Below, piece by piece: positions 7,949 to 15,245 of a DNA stretch of 51,469 bases. The stretch is from Bacillota bacterium (GTDB lineage Bacteria > Bacillota > Clostridia > Christensenellales > CAG-138). Under the pieces are notes generated by a model that saw nothing but the letters and a program-made list of their open reading frames with translations, was not told where the DNA came from and ran no database searches. Location of the stretch: positions 1 to 51,469 of the forward strand of contig JAEWYO010000091.1 in the NCBI GenBank assembly GCA_023395595.1. The letters are read 5' to 3'. The translations under genes were made by a program, and so were the position numbers. Each line of letters opens with the position of its first letter. The first letter of the stretch is position 1.

Positions 7949-7969
7949 CCCTATCAGATAGGGTATTAT
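7941..7969 (+). promoter_or_regulatory. Promoter and operator of the TAC operon
   Basis: TTGACT (7941-7946), a 17-base spacer, and TATTAT (7964-7969). Within the spacer is the perfect interrupted palindrome CCCTATCAGATAGGG (7949-7963). A palindrome lying exactly between -35 and -10, just upstream of toxin and antitoxin genes, is the expected layout for autorepression by a HigA-type antitoxin. The binding partner is inferred. Confidence 0.75.
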
Positions 7970-7989
7970 CTATTTGCAAAGGAGGCTCT

Positions 7990-8325
7990 ATGACTCGTGA
8001 GTTTATTTACACAGAGACTTTTGAGAAACAGTGGCAAACGCTTGGGTTTACTGCTTCCGATGCGCTACTCCTCGAGAAAATGTTGATTGACGACCCTCAT
8101 CTAGGTGATGTCATCGAAGGCACTGGCGGACTTAGAAAAGTAAGGTTTGCATACGAAGGACGTGGAAAGAGCGGCAGTGCGCGAGTATGCTATGTCGATG
8201 TTGCGGTTTCAGAAAAGATTATTTTCATAACCTGTTTTGGTAAGAGCGAGAAAGACAATCTGAGCAAAGAAGAGAAAAACGCGATTAAGAAACTGGTTAC
8301 TATATTGAAAAGCCACTATATTTAG
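7990..8325 (+). CDS. higB: HigB/RelE-family toxin of a TAC module
   Basis: A 111-residue protein of the RelE/HigB-2 type, ribosome-dependent mRNA interferases that stop translation. Family hallmarks are LRKVRFAYEGRGKSGSARVC (about 53-72), the strand YVDVAV, and FITCFGKSEKDNLS before a C-terminal helix KNAIKKLVTIL. The basic residues in the first segment and the K-S-E-K-D loop correspond to the active-site region of the family. AAAGGAGG lies just before the ATG. It is first in a three-gene operon, 18 bp ahead of the antitoxin gene; toxin-first order is normal for higBA. The gene is lower in GC than the phage genes around it, suggesting separate acquisition. Confidence 0.88.
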   Translation: MTREFIYTETFEKQWQTLGFTASDALLLEKMLIDDPHLGDVIEGTGGLRKVRFAYEGRGKSGSARVCYVDVAVSEKIIFITCFGKSEKDNLSKEEKNAIKKLVTILKSHYI

Positions 8326-8343
8326 CTAAAGAAGGATAAAAAA

Positions 8344-8802
8344 ATGAGTGCTTATGATAGCATCATTGCTGGATTGAATGAAGCAATAGAATACAGCAAA
8401 GGCGAAAAGAAAGCAAAAAGCAGCAAATGGGAGATCAAAGAAATTCCTGAACTATCGGGCGAGGAAATTCGACGGATTCGAATCTCTTCGGGCTACACGC
8501 AGGTTGCGTTTGCTTTGATACTTGGGGTTACGCCAAAGGCGGTTGAGGCATGGGAATGCGGACGAAATAAACCCGAAGGACCAACAAGGAGAATGATCGG
8601 GTTACTGGTTGAAGACCCGAGAATTTTTGAAAAATACAACGTCATCAAGCATGAGTGTAGCTTTTCGACCGCGATCGTTCGGGAGACTATTGTTACGACA
8701 AAGACATCCAGCGATCGGGTCGTAACACCTGTTGTCTTTACGCATAGCACGCGAGAGGAAAGAACCACCAGAATTCAACAACCGATTACCTGTTTGACAT
8801 AA
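8344..8802 (+). CDS. higA: HigA-like antitoxin with C-terminal extension (possible chaperone-addiction segment)
   Basis: A 152-residue protein. Residues 1-35 are the acidic/lysine-rich N terminus usual in toxin-binding HigA/NadS proteins, and residues 38-95 are an XRE helix-turn-helix (SGEEIRRIRISSGYTQVAFA, then TPKAVEAWECGRNKPEGPTR). Related antitoxins normally end near residue 100. This one continues about 50 residues with a beta-prone, Thr/Val-rich, low-complexity tail. In toxin-antitoxin-chaperone systems such as M. tuberculosis HigBA1, a C-terminal tail makes the antitoxin aggregation-prone and dependent on a SecB-like chaperone. The SecB-like gene immediately downstream fits that model. 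That this tail is a chaperone-addiction segment is inference. Confidence 0.85.
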   Translation: MSAYDSIIAGLNEAIEYSKGEKKAKSSKWEIKEIPELSGEEIRRIRISSGYTQVAFALILGVTPKAVEAWECGRNKPEGPTRRMIGLLVEDPRIFEKYNVIKHECSFSTAIVRETIVTTKTSSDRVVTPVVFTHSTREERTTRIQQPITCLT

Positions 8803-8825
8803 TTCGTACGATAGGGAGATAAGCT

Positions 8826-9227
8826 ATGAATATTACCTTGGTGAATAGAGCGATTTCAAAGGTTTATTTCAAGAATAAGACATACTTGAATAAACCAAAT
8901 ACGGGCATCTCGCTTGAATCCAAGCAGGAAACGCGCGTTGATTTTGACTTTGAAAACAGACGATTAATCTGCTCAATCTCTGTTCATATGACGGAACAGA
9001 ATGGCGAACCGAGTCTCGAAATCGATTTTGAGATCGTTGGATTCTATTTGTGTGATGAGCCGATTGGAGAAGCGGATAAAAACGAATTACACGTCATGGC
9101 TTGTCAAAACTTGTATCCATATTTGGTGGAGGCGGTTGCGAGTCTGACGAGCGGAGCAGGAATTTCCCCGATTATATTACCTCCGCTGAGTATGTCTGCG
9201 GGCGATATCACCAAAGTCGATGCGTAA
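8826..9227 (+). CDS. SecB-like chaperone of a toxin-antitoxin-chaperone system
   Basis: A 133-residue protein. The decisive region is residues 93-120: CQNLYPYLVEAVASLTSGAG then ISPIILPPLSM. This parallels the SecB C-terminal helix and loop (CPNILFPYARE..., followed by FPQLNLAPVNF). The first 85 residues alternate beta-strand-like stretches (RVDFDFENRRLICSISVHM, LEIDFEIVGFYL), as in the SecB sheet. Length is slightly below the usual 140-170. Classical SecB is generally absent from Bacillota, so a stand-alone secretion role is unlikely; position directly after higA points to antitoxin folding. AGGGAG precedes the start, and a strong terminator follows at 9286. Confidence 0.8.
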   Translation: MNITLVNRAISKVYFKNKTYLNKPNTGISLESKQETRVDFDFENRRLICSISVHMTEQNGEPSLEIDFEIVGFYLCDEPIGEADKNELHVMACQNLYPYLVEAVASLTSGAGISPIILPPLSMSAGDITKVDA

Positions 9228-9285
9228 CAAACATTGCGCACTATTTCGCTCACTACGGTGATAAAATAGCATCATGAAACTTTGA

Positions 9286-9309
9286 AGAGACCCGCGCGGG
9301 TCTCTTTTC
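9286..9309 (+). terminator. Terminator closing the TAC operon
   Basis: AGAGACCCGCGCGGGTCTCT (9286-9305) is a perfect 20-bp palindrome that folds into an eight-pair stem with a GCGC loop, followed by a T-rich run. Its symmetry means it may work in both directions. Confidence 0.8.
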
Positions 9310-9359
9310 TTTTACCCATCGACGCCATCGGGCGCCATTTTCATTTTTGGAGGCATCAT

Positions 9360-10535
9360 ATGCAAATCACCGATAAATTCGAGATTGTTCCGGTTGCTGA
9401 GATCAAGCCGGACGAACATAACGCCCGAAAGCACAGCGACGAGCAGATCATGGAATTGCGGCGCTCGCTGCGTGAGTTCGGCTTCGTCAATCCGCTTTTG
9501 ATCGATAAGAACAAGATGATCATTGCAGGACACGGGCGGCTCGTTGCGGCGGTCGCGGAGGGCATGACCGCTGTGCCGTGCATCTTCGTGGAACACCTGA
9601 CCGAGGTGCAACGCAGAGCGTACATGCTCGCGGACAATCGTCTCGCGGAACACGCGACGTGGGACATCGCTCTCTTGAATGAAGAACTGAAGTTTCTGGA
9701 CGATCTCGGCTTTGACGTGACCATCACCGGCTTTGAGTTGCCGGAACCAGCGCAGGAGGCTGTGGACGATGGCTACGAGCCGGAACTGCCTGAAACGCCA
9801 AAGAGTCAAGTGGGGCAGGTGTATCGCCTCGGGCGGCATTGGCTCATGTGCGGCGACAGCACAAACGCGGAGCACACAGCTCTCCTCATGGATGGTGCGC
9901 AGGCGGATATGCTCTTGACCGATCCGCCGTATAACGTGGGTTACAAGGGCAAGACGAAGCAGGAGCTGACCATCGAGAACGACGCGCAGTCGGACGACGC
10001 GTTTCTTGAGTTCCTCGTCAAGGCGTTCACCAACGCGCAGGAGCATATGAAGCCGGGTGCGGTGTTCTATATCTGGCACGCGGACTCGAACGGGTACGTC
10101 TTCCGCGCGGCGGTGCAGGAGGCGGGGCTGACCGTGCGCCAGTGCCTGATCTGGGTGAAGAACAGCATGGTCATGGGTCGGCAGGACTATCAGTGGAAGC
10201 ACGAGCCGTGCCTCTACGGCTGGAAGGAAGGCGCGGGGCACCTCTGGGCGAGCGATCGCAAGCAGACGACCGTGCTGGAGTTTGATCGACCGACGCGCAG
10301 CAAGGAGCACCCGACCATGAAGCCGATTCCGCTGTTCGATTATCAGATGCAGAACAACACCAAGGGCGGCGACGTGGTGCTGGATCTCTTCGGGGGTTCG
10401 GGTACGAGCATCATGGCGGCGGAGCAGAACGGGCGCGTGTGCTACATGATGGAGTTCGATCCGCGGTACGTCGACGTGATCATCGACCGGTGGGAGAAGT
10501 TCACAGGGGAGACGGCTGTGCTAATCAGTGATTGA
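9360..10535 (+). CDS. DNA methyltransferase with N-terminal ParB-like domain
   Basis: A 391-residue protein. Residues about 8-100 form a ParB/Srx-type domain (VAEIKPDEHNARKHSDEQI, MIIAGHGRLVAA, LADNRLAE). The C-terminal part is an N4-cytosine/N6-adenine methyltransferase of the beta class: catalytic DPPY at 188-191 precedes the AdoMet-binding FGGSGTSIMAAEQ motif near residue 340. The start at 9360 follows GGAGG; the frame remains open upstream through the terminator. No restriction endonuclease partner is adjacent, so it is an orphan enzyme. It could protect phage DNA from host restriction or modify packaging-related sites. The recognition sequence cannot be read from the gene. Confidence 0.93.
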   Translation: MQITDKFEIVPVAEIKPDEHNARKHSDEQIMELRRSLREFGFVNPLLIDKNKMIIAGHGRLVAAVAEGMTAVPCIFVEHLTEVQRRAYMLADNRLAEHATWDIALLNEELKFLDDLGFDVTITGFELPEPAQEAVDDGYEPELPETPKSQVGQVYRLGRHWLMCGDSTNAEHTALLMDGAQADMLLTDPPYNVGYKGKTKQELTIENDAQSDDAFLEFLVKAFTNAQEHMKPGAVFYIWHADSNGYVFRAAVQEAGLTVRQCLIWVKNSMVMGRQDYQWKHEPCLYGWKEGAGHLWASDRKQTTVLEFDRPTRSKEHPTMKPIPLFDYQMQNNTKGGDVVLDLFGGSGTSIMAAEQNGRVCYMMEFDPRYVDVIIDRWEKFTGETAVLISD

Positions 10536-10549
10536 CGAGACGTTTGAGT

Positions 10550-10903
10550 TTATTTGTCCTGCTCATATTCCACCGTTAGAAAATCCTGCCCGATATCTAC
10601 GATCTTAATGGATTTTATTTTACAGCTTCTTTTCGAACTCTCGTAATAATCGTTTCGTAGGCCGATGGAGCCATCTTCTTGCATGAATGCAGTAGAATTT
10701 GCAAAGCGCAGTGAATTGCCAACTTCAAGATTTAGGCAAAAAAGAGTTGAATGACACGTACTGATGTTGGAATGTCCGTGCATGAAGTTAACCTGCCATA
10801 CATTTTCAGTTACTGGATTGGCTCCATAAAAGTAGTATTCTTCATCACGTTTAAGACTGTTCGAAAGTAGGAATCTTTGTCCGATAAACACAGTCATTGA
10901 CAT
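10550..10903 (-). CDS. Unknown protein on the minus strand
   Basis: A 117-residue, probably soluble protein with beta-strand-like segments and several aromatic residues (EYYFYGANPVTENVWQVNF, KIVDIGQDFLTVEYEQDK). I do not recognise a family. The start at 10903 has GAGGT eight bases upstream, so it is likely translated. It is the only minus-strand gene between the lysogeny region and the end of the element, and it lies between the methyltransferase and HNH genes. It is AT-rich compared with both. This is the pattern of an independently expressed cargo gene; superinfection exclusion, anti-defence or a host-fitness role are possible but unsupported. Confidence 0.7.
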   Translation of the reverse strand: MSMTVFIGQRFLLSNSLKRDEEYYFYGANPVTENVWQVNFMHGHSNISTCHSTLFCLNLEVGNSLRFANSTAFMQEDGSIGLRNDYYESSKRSCKIKSIKIVDIGQDFLTVEYEQDK

Positions 10904-11003
10904 ATGTTGCTACCTCACAAATATCATATTAGACCATTAGGAATGATGAAAACAGCTTAACACGCGGATATATTTTTATCAATCGAAAAGGAAGGCATGG
11001 GGG

Positions 11004-11246
11004 ATGTCGCTGAACGCAAGGTACAACACGCAGAAACACCGTGATTGGTCGGCAGCGATCATGCGCAGGGATAAGTATCTTTGTCAGGATTGCAAGCGGT
11101 ACGGCAGGATGGTTGCGGCAGACGTTGCGCACCACATCGAACCCATCGGCGAGCGACCAGACCTCGCGTACAGCATCAAGAACGGCATCGCGCTCTGCCA
11201 CAAGTGCCACAGCAAACGGCACCCGGAGAAGGGCGGAAGGCATTAG
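11004..11246 (+). CDS. HNH endonuclease (packaging-associated)
   Basis: A compact 80-residue HNH nuclease. Two zinc-knuckle pairs are visible: CQDC (about 27-30) and CHKC (about 65-68). The core is DVAHHIEPIGERPDLAYSIK followed by GIALCHKCHSKRH. HNH proteins next to terminase are required for cohesive-end cutting in HK97-like phages. Its position 125 bp upstream of the small terminase gene matches that arrangement. AAGGAAGG precedes the ATG. Confidence 0.9.
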   Translation: MSLNARYNTQKHRDWSAAIMRRDKYLCQDCKRYGRMVAADVAHHIEPIGERPDLAYSIKNGIALCHKCHSKRHPEKGGRH

Positions 11247-11295
11247 CCCCCCGGTCAGCGCAATCATAGAAAAAGATATCGCGACCTGGGGCCAT

Positions 11296-11330
11296 CCCCT
11301 TTTCCAAGTGTGCGCGATGTTGAAAAGGGG
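11296..11330. other. Inverted repeat upstream of terminase (candidate packaging-site element)
   Basis: CCCCTTTTC (11296-11304) and GAAAAGGGG (11322-11330) are perfect 9-bp arms around a 17-base loop, with no T run. The location between HNH and small terminase is where cos sites of HK97-type phages are usually found. Assignment as part of a cos region is inference. Confidence 0.35.
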
Positions 11331-11371
11331 GTATCGGGAAAAACTCCCCGCAGGAAGGAGGGTGAAAGAAC

Positions 11372-11737
11372 ATGCCCAGACCCCAAAAAACATGGACAAA
11401 CAGGGACTTTGAGCAGTTCGAAGCCCTCTGCAAAATCCAGTGCTCCAAGGCGGATATTTGCGCCGTTATGGATGTTTCGGAAAAGACGCTCGACCGCCTT
11501 GTGAAGGAGAAATACAAGCAAACCTTCGAAGAGACCCAGACACACTTTCGGGCATACGGCAAAGCGTCTCTGTTGCGCTCTCAGTTCAAACTTGCCGAGC
11601 GCAACCCCAGCATGGCGATCTGGCTGGGCAAGCAGTACCTCGATCAGCAAGACCCGTCGGCGAGGCTACCGCCCGGCGGCAGCGGCGAAAGCGCATCCAG
11701 GCTCAATCAGTTTCTAGATGAAGCCGACCGGATATGA
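11372..11737 (+). CDS. terS: Terminase small subunit
   Basis: A 121-residue protein that would recognise phage DNA for packaging. An N-terminal helix-turn-helix (TNRDFEQFEALCKIQCSKAD, then MDVSEKTLDRLVKEKY; about 9-50) is followed by a helix-rich oligomerisation region ending in MAIWLGKQYLDQQDPS, a stretch typical of small terminases. It overlaps the large-subunit gene by 20 bp. AGGAGGG precedes the ATG. Confidence 0.88.
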   Translation: MPRPQKTWTNRDFEQFEALCKIQCSKADICAVMDVSEKTLDRLVKEKYKQTFEETQTHFRAYGKASLLRSQFKLAERNPSMAIWLGKQYLDQQDPSARLPPGGSGESASRLNQFLDEADRI

Positions 11738-13451
11738 CGTCGTCGTCGAATATGCCCGGAGTATTCTAGAAGGCCGCAAGATCGCCTGCCGGGAGAAGAT
11801 TCAGGAGTGCGAGCGGTTCTTCCGCGATCTGGAGAATCCCGCCTACGAGTTCGATTGCAAAGACCCGGAGTTCGTGATTCGTTTCATCGAGTCGTGCGTG
11901 TCCCACAAAGAGGGCGAATCGCTCAAGGGCGAGCCGCTGCTGGGCAAACCGCTGCTGCTCGAACCTTGGGAAAAGTTCATCGTCTACAACCTGCTAGGCT
12001 TCCGGCTGAAAGGAACGAAGGAGCGCCGCTTTAAGGAGGCGTTCCTTTTTGTTGCGCGCAAGAACGGCAAAACCCCGTTTTCCGCGGCGCTGGCTCTGGC
12101 TCTGGCATTCCTCGAACGCAAGAGCGGATCGCGCATCTACATCGTGGGCGCGGCGCTCAAGCAGGCGCGGCAGGCGTTTGACCACATCCTGTTCAACCTC
12201 GACCAAATGGGTGAGCTGCGGAAATTTCGCGTGCTGGATAACAACGCCGAGCACTCGATTTCGCGCACGTTCTTTGACGGTGGTAAAGCTTCCGGCTCGC
12301 TTCGCATTGAGGCGCTTGCCGCAAACCCCGACAAGCAGGACTCGCTGGTGGCCAACATCCAAATCTGCGACGAGCTGCACGCATACAAGAGCGCCAAGCA
12401 GTACAACGTTATCAAAGAATCAGGGAAGGCGTATTCTAACCGCCTCTGCATCGGCATCACGACCGGCGGCGATAACCCGACCGGGTTCTGTTATCAGCGG
12501 CTGCAATACTGCCGACGGGTGCTAAACCGCAGTTGCCCGGACGAGCAGCTGTTCATCTTTATCTGCAAGGCAGACGAGGACGAGAGCGGCGACGTGGATT
12601 ACACCAGCGCAATTGAGCATGAAAAGGCAAACCCGAACTATGGTGTGTCCATCCGTCCAACCGAGATCATGGACGACGCGATTCAGGCACAGAACGATCC
12701 GCAGCAGCGCAAAGACTTTCTGGCAAAGCGACTGAACATCTTCACGTCCGCCATGAAAGCGTACTTCGACGTGGAGGAGTTCCGCAGAAGCGACGCGGAG
12801 TACGGCTGGACGATCGAGCAGCTCGCGAAGCTCCCGATCAAGTGGTATGGCGGCGCGGACTTGTCTCGCCTGCACGACCTGACAACCGCGGCTCTTTACG
12901 GCACGTACAAGGACGTGGATATCGTCATCCCGCACTGTTGGTTCCCGATCACGGCGGCATACCGCAAAGCGGACGAGGACAACATCCCGCTCTTTGGCTG
13001 GAAGGACGACGGCTGGCTCACCATGAGCAACGCGCCCACGGTCAATCACGCGGAGGTCGTGAACTGGTTTAAACAGATGCGTGCGGCAGGGTTCCAAATT
13101 GCGGAGATCGGACACGACCGCAAGTTCTGCCGGGAGTATTTCATCGGCATGCGCGCGGCTGGGTTCAAGATCATCGACCAGCCGCAGTACTTCTACAAAA
13201 AGTCGGAGGGATTTCGCCACATCGAGGTCAAGGCGAAGAATCGGCAGCTGTACTACTGCCATGCGGCACCGTTCGAGTACTGCGTGCAAAACGTGCACGC
13301 CATCGAAAAGACCGACGACATGATCCAGTACGACAAGATCGAGCCGGAGCGGAGAATCGACGTATTCGACGCGTCCGTGTTCGCTTGCGTGCGGATGCTG
13401 GAATCGCTGGAGCGCAGTCGCAAAGCCCAGAAATGGCTGGAGGAAGAATAG
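11718..13451 (+). CDS. terL: Terminase large subunit
   Basis: A 577-residue packaging motor, ATPase plus nuclease, of the HK97/Terminase_1 type. The Walker A-like segment is LFVARKNGKTPFSAAL (about residues 110-125) and Walker B is the hydrophobic run ending in ICDELHAYKS (about 215-225). The C-terminal RNase H-like nuclease begins near WYGGADLSRLHDLTTAALYG (about 375), whose first Asp is a metal ligand; later acidic residues in IAEIGHDRKFC and RIDVFDASVFAC complete it. Length is normal for the family. It would bind the portal and cut concatemeric DNA. Confidence 0.96.
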   Translation: MKPTGYDVVVEYARSILEGRKIACREKIQECERFFRDLENPAYEFDCKDPEFVIRFIESCVSHKEGESLKGEPLLGKPLLLEPWEKFIVYNLLGFRLKGTKERRFKEAFLFVARKNGKTPFSAALALALAFLERKSGSRIYIVGAALKQARQAFDHILFNLDQMGELRKFRVLDNNAEHSISRTFFDGGKASGSLRIEALAANPDKQDSLVANIQICDELHAYKSAKQYNVIKESGKAYSNRLCIGITTGGDNPTGFCYQRLQYCRRVLNRSCPDEQLFIFICKADEDESGDVDYTSAIEHEKANPNYGVSIRPTEIMDDAIQAQNDPQQRKDFLAKRLNIFTSAMKAYFDVEEFRRSDAEYGWTIEQLAKLPIKWYGGADLSRLHDLTTAALYGTYKDVDIVIPHCWFPITAAYRKADEDNIPLFGWKDDGWLTMSNAPTVNHAEVVNWFKQMRAAGFQIAEIGHDRKFCREYFIGMRAAGFKIIDQPQYFYKKSEGFRHIEVKAKNRQLYYCHAAPFEYCVQNVHAIEKTDDMIQYDKIEPERRIDVFDASVFACVRMLESLERSRKAQKWLEEE

Positions 13452-13453
13452 AC

Positions 13454-14650
13454 ATGGCAAAGAAAAACGCGCGAAACGCCCGCGCACCAACCGATCAGCG
13501 ATCGGTCAGCGGGCTCGCCTGGTTGTGCGCGCCGGAGACATACGGCCTCCTGACCGGCTACACGCCGTTGTCGGAGAATCCAGAAATCCAGACTGCGATC
13601 CAGCGCATCGCGGATCTCGTCAGTTCCATGACGATTCACCTCATGGAGAACGCACGGGACGGCGACAGACGGATCAAGAACGAGCTCTCGCGCAAGGTGG
13701 ACATTACGCCTTGCAAGTTCATCACACGAAAGGCGTGGATCGAGACCATCGTCAAGGACATGATCCTCGGCGGTAACAGCGTGCAGATTCCGCACTATCG
13801 CGGGAACCTACTCGACGACATCGAGCCGGTTGCGCGGAGCAAGTATTCCATTCTAGATCGCGAGTATGGATACGATCTCACGATCCTCGGGGAACGGTTC
13901 GAGCACGACGAGGTGCTGCACTTTATCCTCAATCCCGATCCGGAGCATCCGTGGCGGGGGCTTGGACATGCGGTGCTTCTAAAGAGTGTCGCGCGGCAAC
14001 TCGCCCGCGCGCGGAACACGGCGGCAGCGCTCATGGAAAGCCCCGCGCCGTCGATCATTGTGAAGGTGGACGGACTCACCGAGGAGTTTTCCTCCTCGGA
14101 AGGGCGCAGGAAACTATCGGAGCAGTATCTTAGCAGCTCCGAGCACGGGCAGCCGTGGTTCATCCCTGCGGAAGCGTTTGCCATCGAAAAAGTGGCTCCG
14201 CTGAACCTCAACGACCTCGCAATCATAGACAGCATCAACCTCGATAAACGGACGGCAGCGGCGATCATCGGCGTGCCGCCTTTTTTAGTGGGCGTGGGTA
14301 AATTCGATCAGGATGAGTTCAACGCTTTTATTCGCATCGTCGTGCTACCGATAGCGCGCGCGATCGAACAGGAGCTGACGCGCAAATTGCTGATCTCGCC
14401 GAACTGGTATTTCCGGTTCAACCCGCGCTCGCTTTACGCGTACTCCATCACCGAACTGGGCGAAGTGAACTGCAATCTGGTGGACCGAGCCATCATTGAC
14501 AGAAATGAAGCCCGCGACGCGCTGGGATACGACCCCAGGGATGGGCTTTCTGAATTAGCTATTCTGGAGAACTACATCCCGTATTCCAAAATCGGAGATC
14601 AAAAGAAATTGAATCAACTGATTCAGAAGGGAGAAGATGCCGGTGGCTAA
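13454..14650 (+). CDS. Portal protein, HK97 family
   Basis: A 398-residue portal protein forming the DNA channel at one capsid vertex. Family features include LLTGYTPLSENPEIQTAIQR near the N terminus, KFITRKAWIETIVKDMILGG, the middle segment FILNPDPEHPWRGLGHAVLL, and IIGVPPFLVGVGKFDQDEFN near residue 275. The start at 13454 is preceded by GGAGGAAGAATAG and lies two bases after the terminase stop; a longer frame into the terminase gene is unlikely. It overlaps the prohead protease gene by 14 bp. Confidence 0.95.
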   Translation: MAKKNARNARAPTDQRSVSGLAWLCAPETYGLLTGYTPLSENPEIQTAIQRIADLVSSMTIHLMENARDGDRRIKNELSRKVDITPCKFITRKAWIETIVKDMILGGNSVQIPHYRGNLLDDIEPVARSKYSILDREYGYDLTILGERFEHDEVLHFILNPDPEHPWRGLGHAVLLKSVARQLARARNTAAALMESPAPSIIVKVDGLTEEFSSSEGRRKLSEQYLSSSEHGQPWFIPAEAFAIEKVAPLNLNDLAIIDSINLDKRTAAAIIGVPPFLVGVGKFDQDEFNAFIRIVVLPIARAIEQELTRKLLISPNWYFRFNPRSLYAYSITELGEVNCNLVDRAIIDRNEARDALGYDPRDGLSELAILENYIPYSKIGDQKKLNQLIQKGEDAGG

Positions 14651-15245
14651 TGTTCGAGAACAGGAGCGCCAGTTTCGCAGCGTGCAACCGACGCAGCTGC
14701 GCGCGGAAGAGGCGGACGGCAAGCGCACAATCGAAACCTACTTTGCCGTGTTCGGCGATATCTACGAGATGTGGCCGGGCGCGACCGAAAGCTTCGATTC
14801 TCACGCGTTCGACAGCGCGTTGAGCGCCGATGTGCGGTGTCTCACGAATCATGATCCATCCAAAGTGCTGGGTCGAACCAGAGCCGGAACGCTTGCGCTT
14901 TCGATCGACAACTACGGCCTGAAAGGCACGGTGAAGATCAACGAGCACGATCAGGACGCAATGAACCTCTACGCACGGGTGCAGCGCGGCGACGTGTCGC
15001 AATGCTCCGTCGGGTTTGATATTGTGCGAGAGGACTACCGGATCAATCCGGACGGCACGCAGCACTGGACGATCATGGAGGTCAAGCTCTACGAAGGCTC
15101 CATCGTCACGTTCCCCGCTTACGAAAAGACAGAAGCGGTCGCGCGGTCGCTGCGGATGGCGCAGTCGTTCGAGTTCTGGCAAAAGAAGATGAAAGAGAGG
15201 ATGCATCAATGGCACTCAAACAGCTCATGCTGCGAAAAAGACTAG
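14637..15245 (+). CDS. HK97-type prohead protease
   Basis: A 202-residue serine protease that matures the capsid. The HK97 protease pattern is present: YFAVFGDIYEMWPGATESFD, the His in CLTNHDPSKVLGRT (about residue 76), the Ser in VSQCSVGFDIV (about 122), and VKLYEGSIVTFPAYEKTEAV. It overlaps the portal stop and, by 37 bp, the capsid gene start, so the three are translationally coupled. Its likely substrate is the N-terminal scaffold-like part of the adjacent capsid protein. Confidence 0.93.
   Translation: MPVANVREQERQFRSVQPTQLRAEEADGKRTIETYFAVFGDIYEMWPGATESFDSHAFDSALSADVRCLTNHDPSKVLGRTRAGTLALSIDNYGLKGTVKINEHDQDAMNLYARVQRGDVSQCSVGFDIVREDYRINPDGTQHWTIMEVKLYEGSIVTFPAYEKTEAVARSLRMAQSFEFWQKKMKERMHQWHSNSSCCEKD

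Noticed and set aside
12522..13490. Long minus-strand open frame opposite the large terminase (similar ones at 15899-17077, 20518-21588, 23511-24764, 49259-50050)
   Set aside because: These are antisense to clear genes in GC-rich DNA where stop codons are rare. They are Arg/His-rich without family features and lack ribosome sites.
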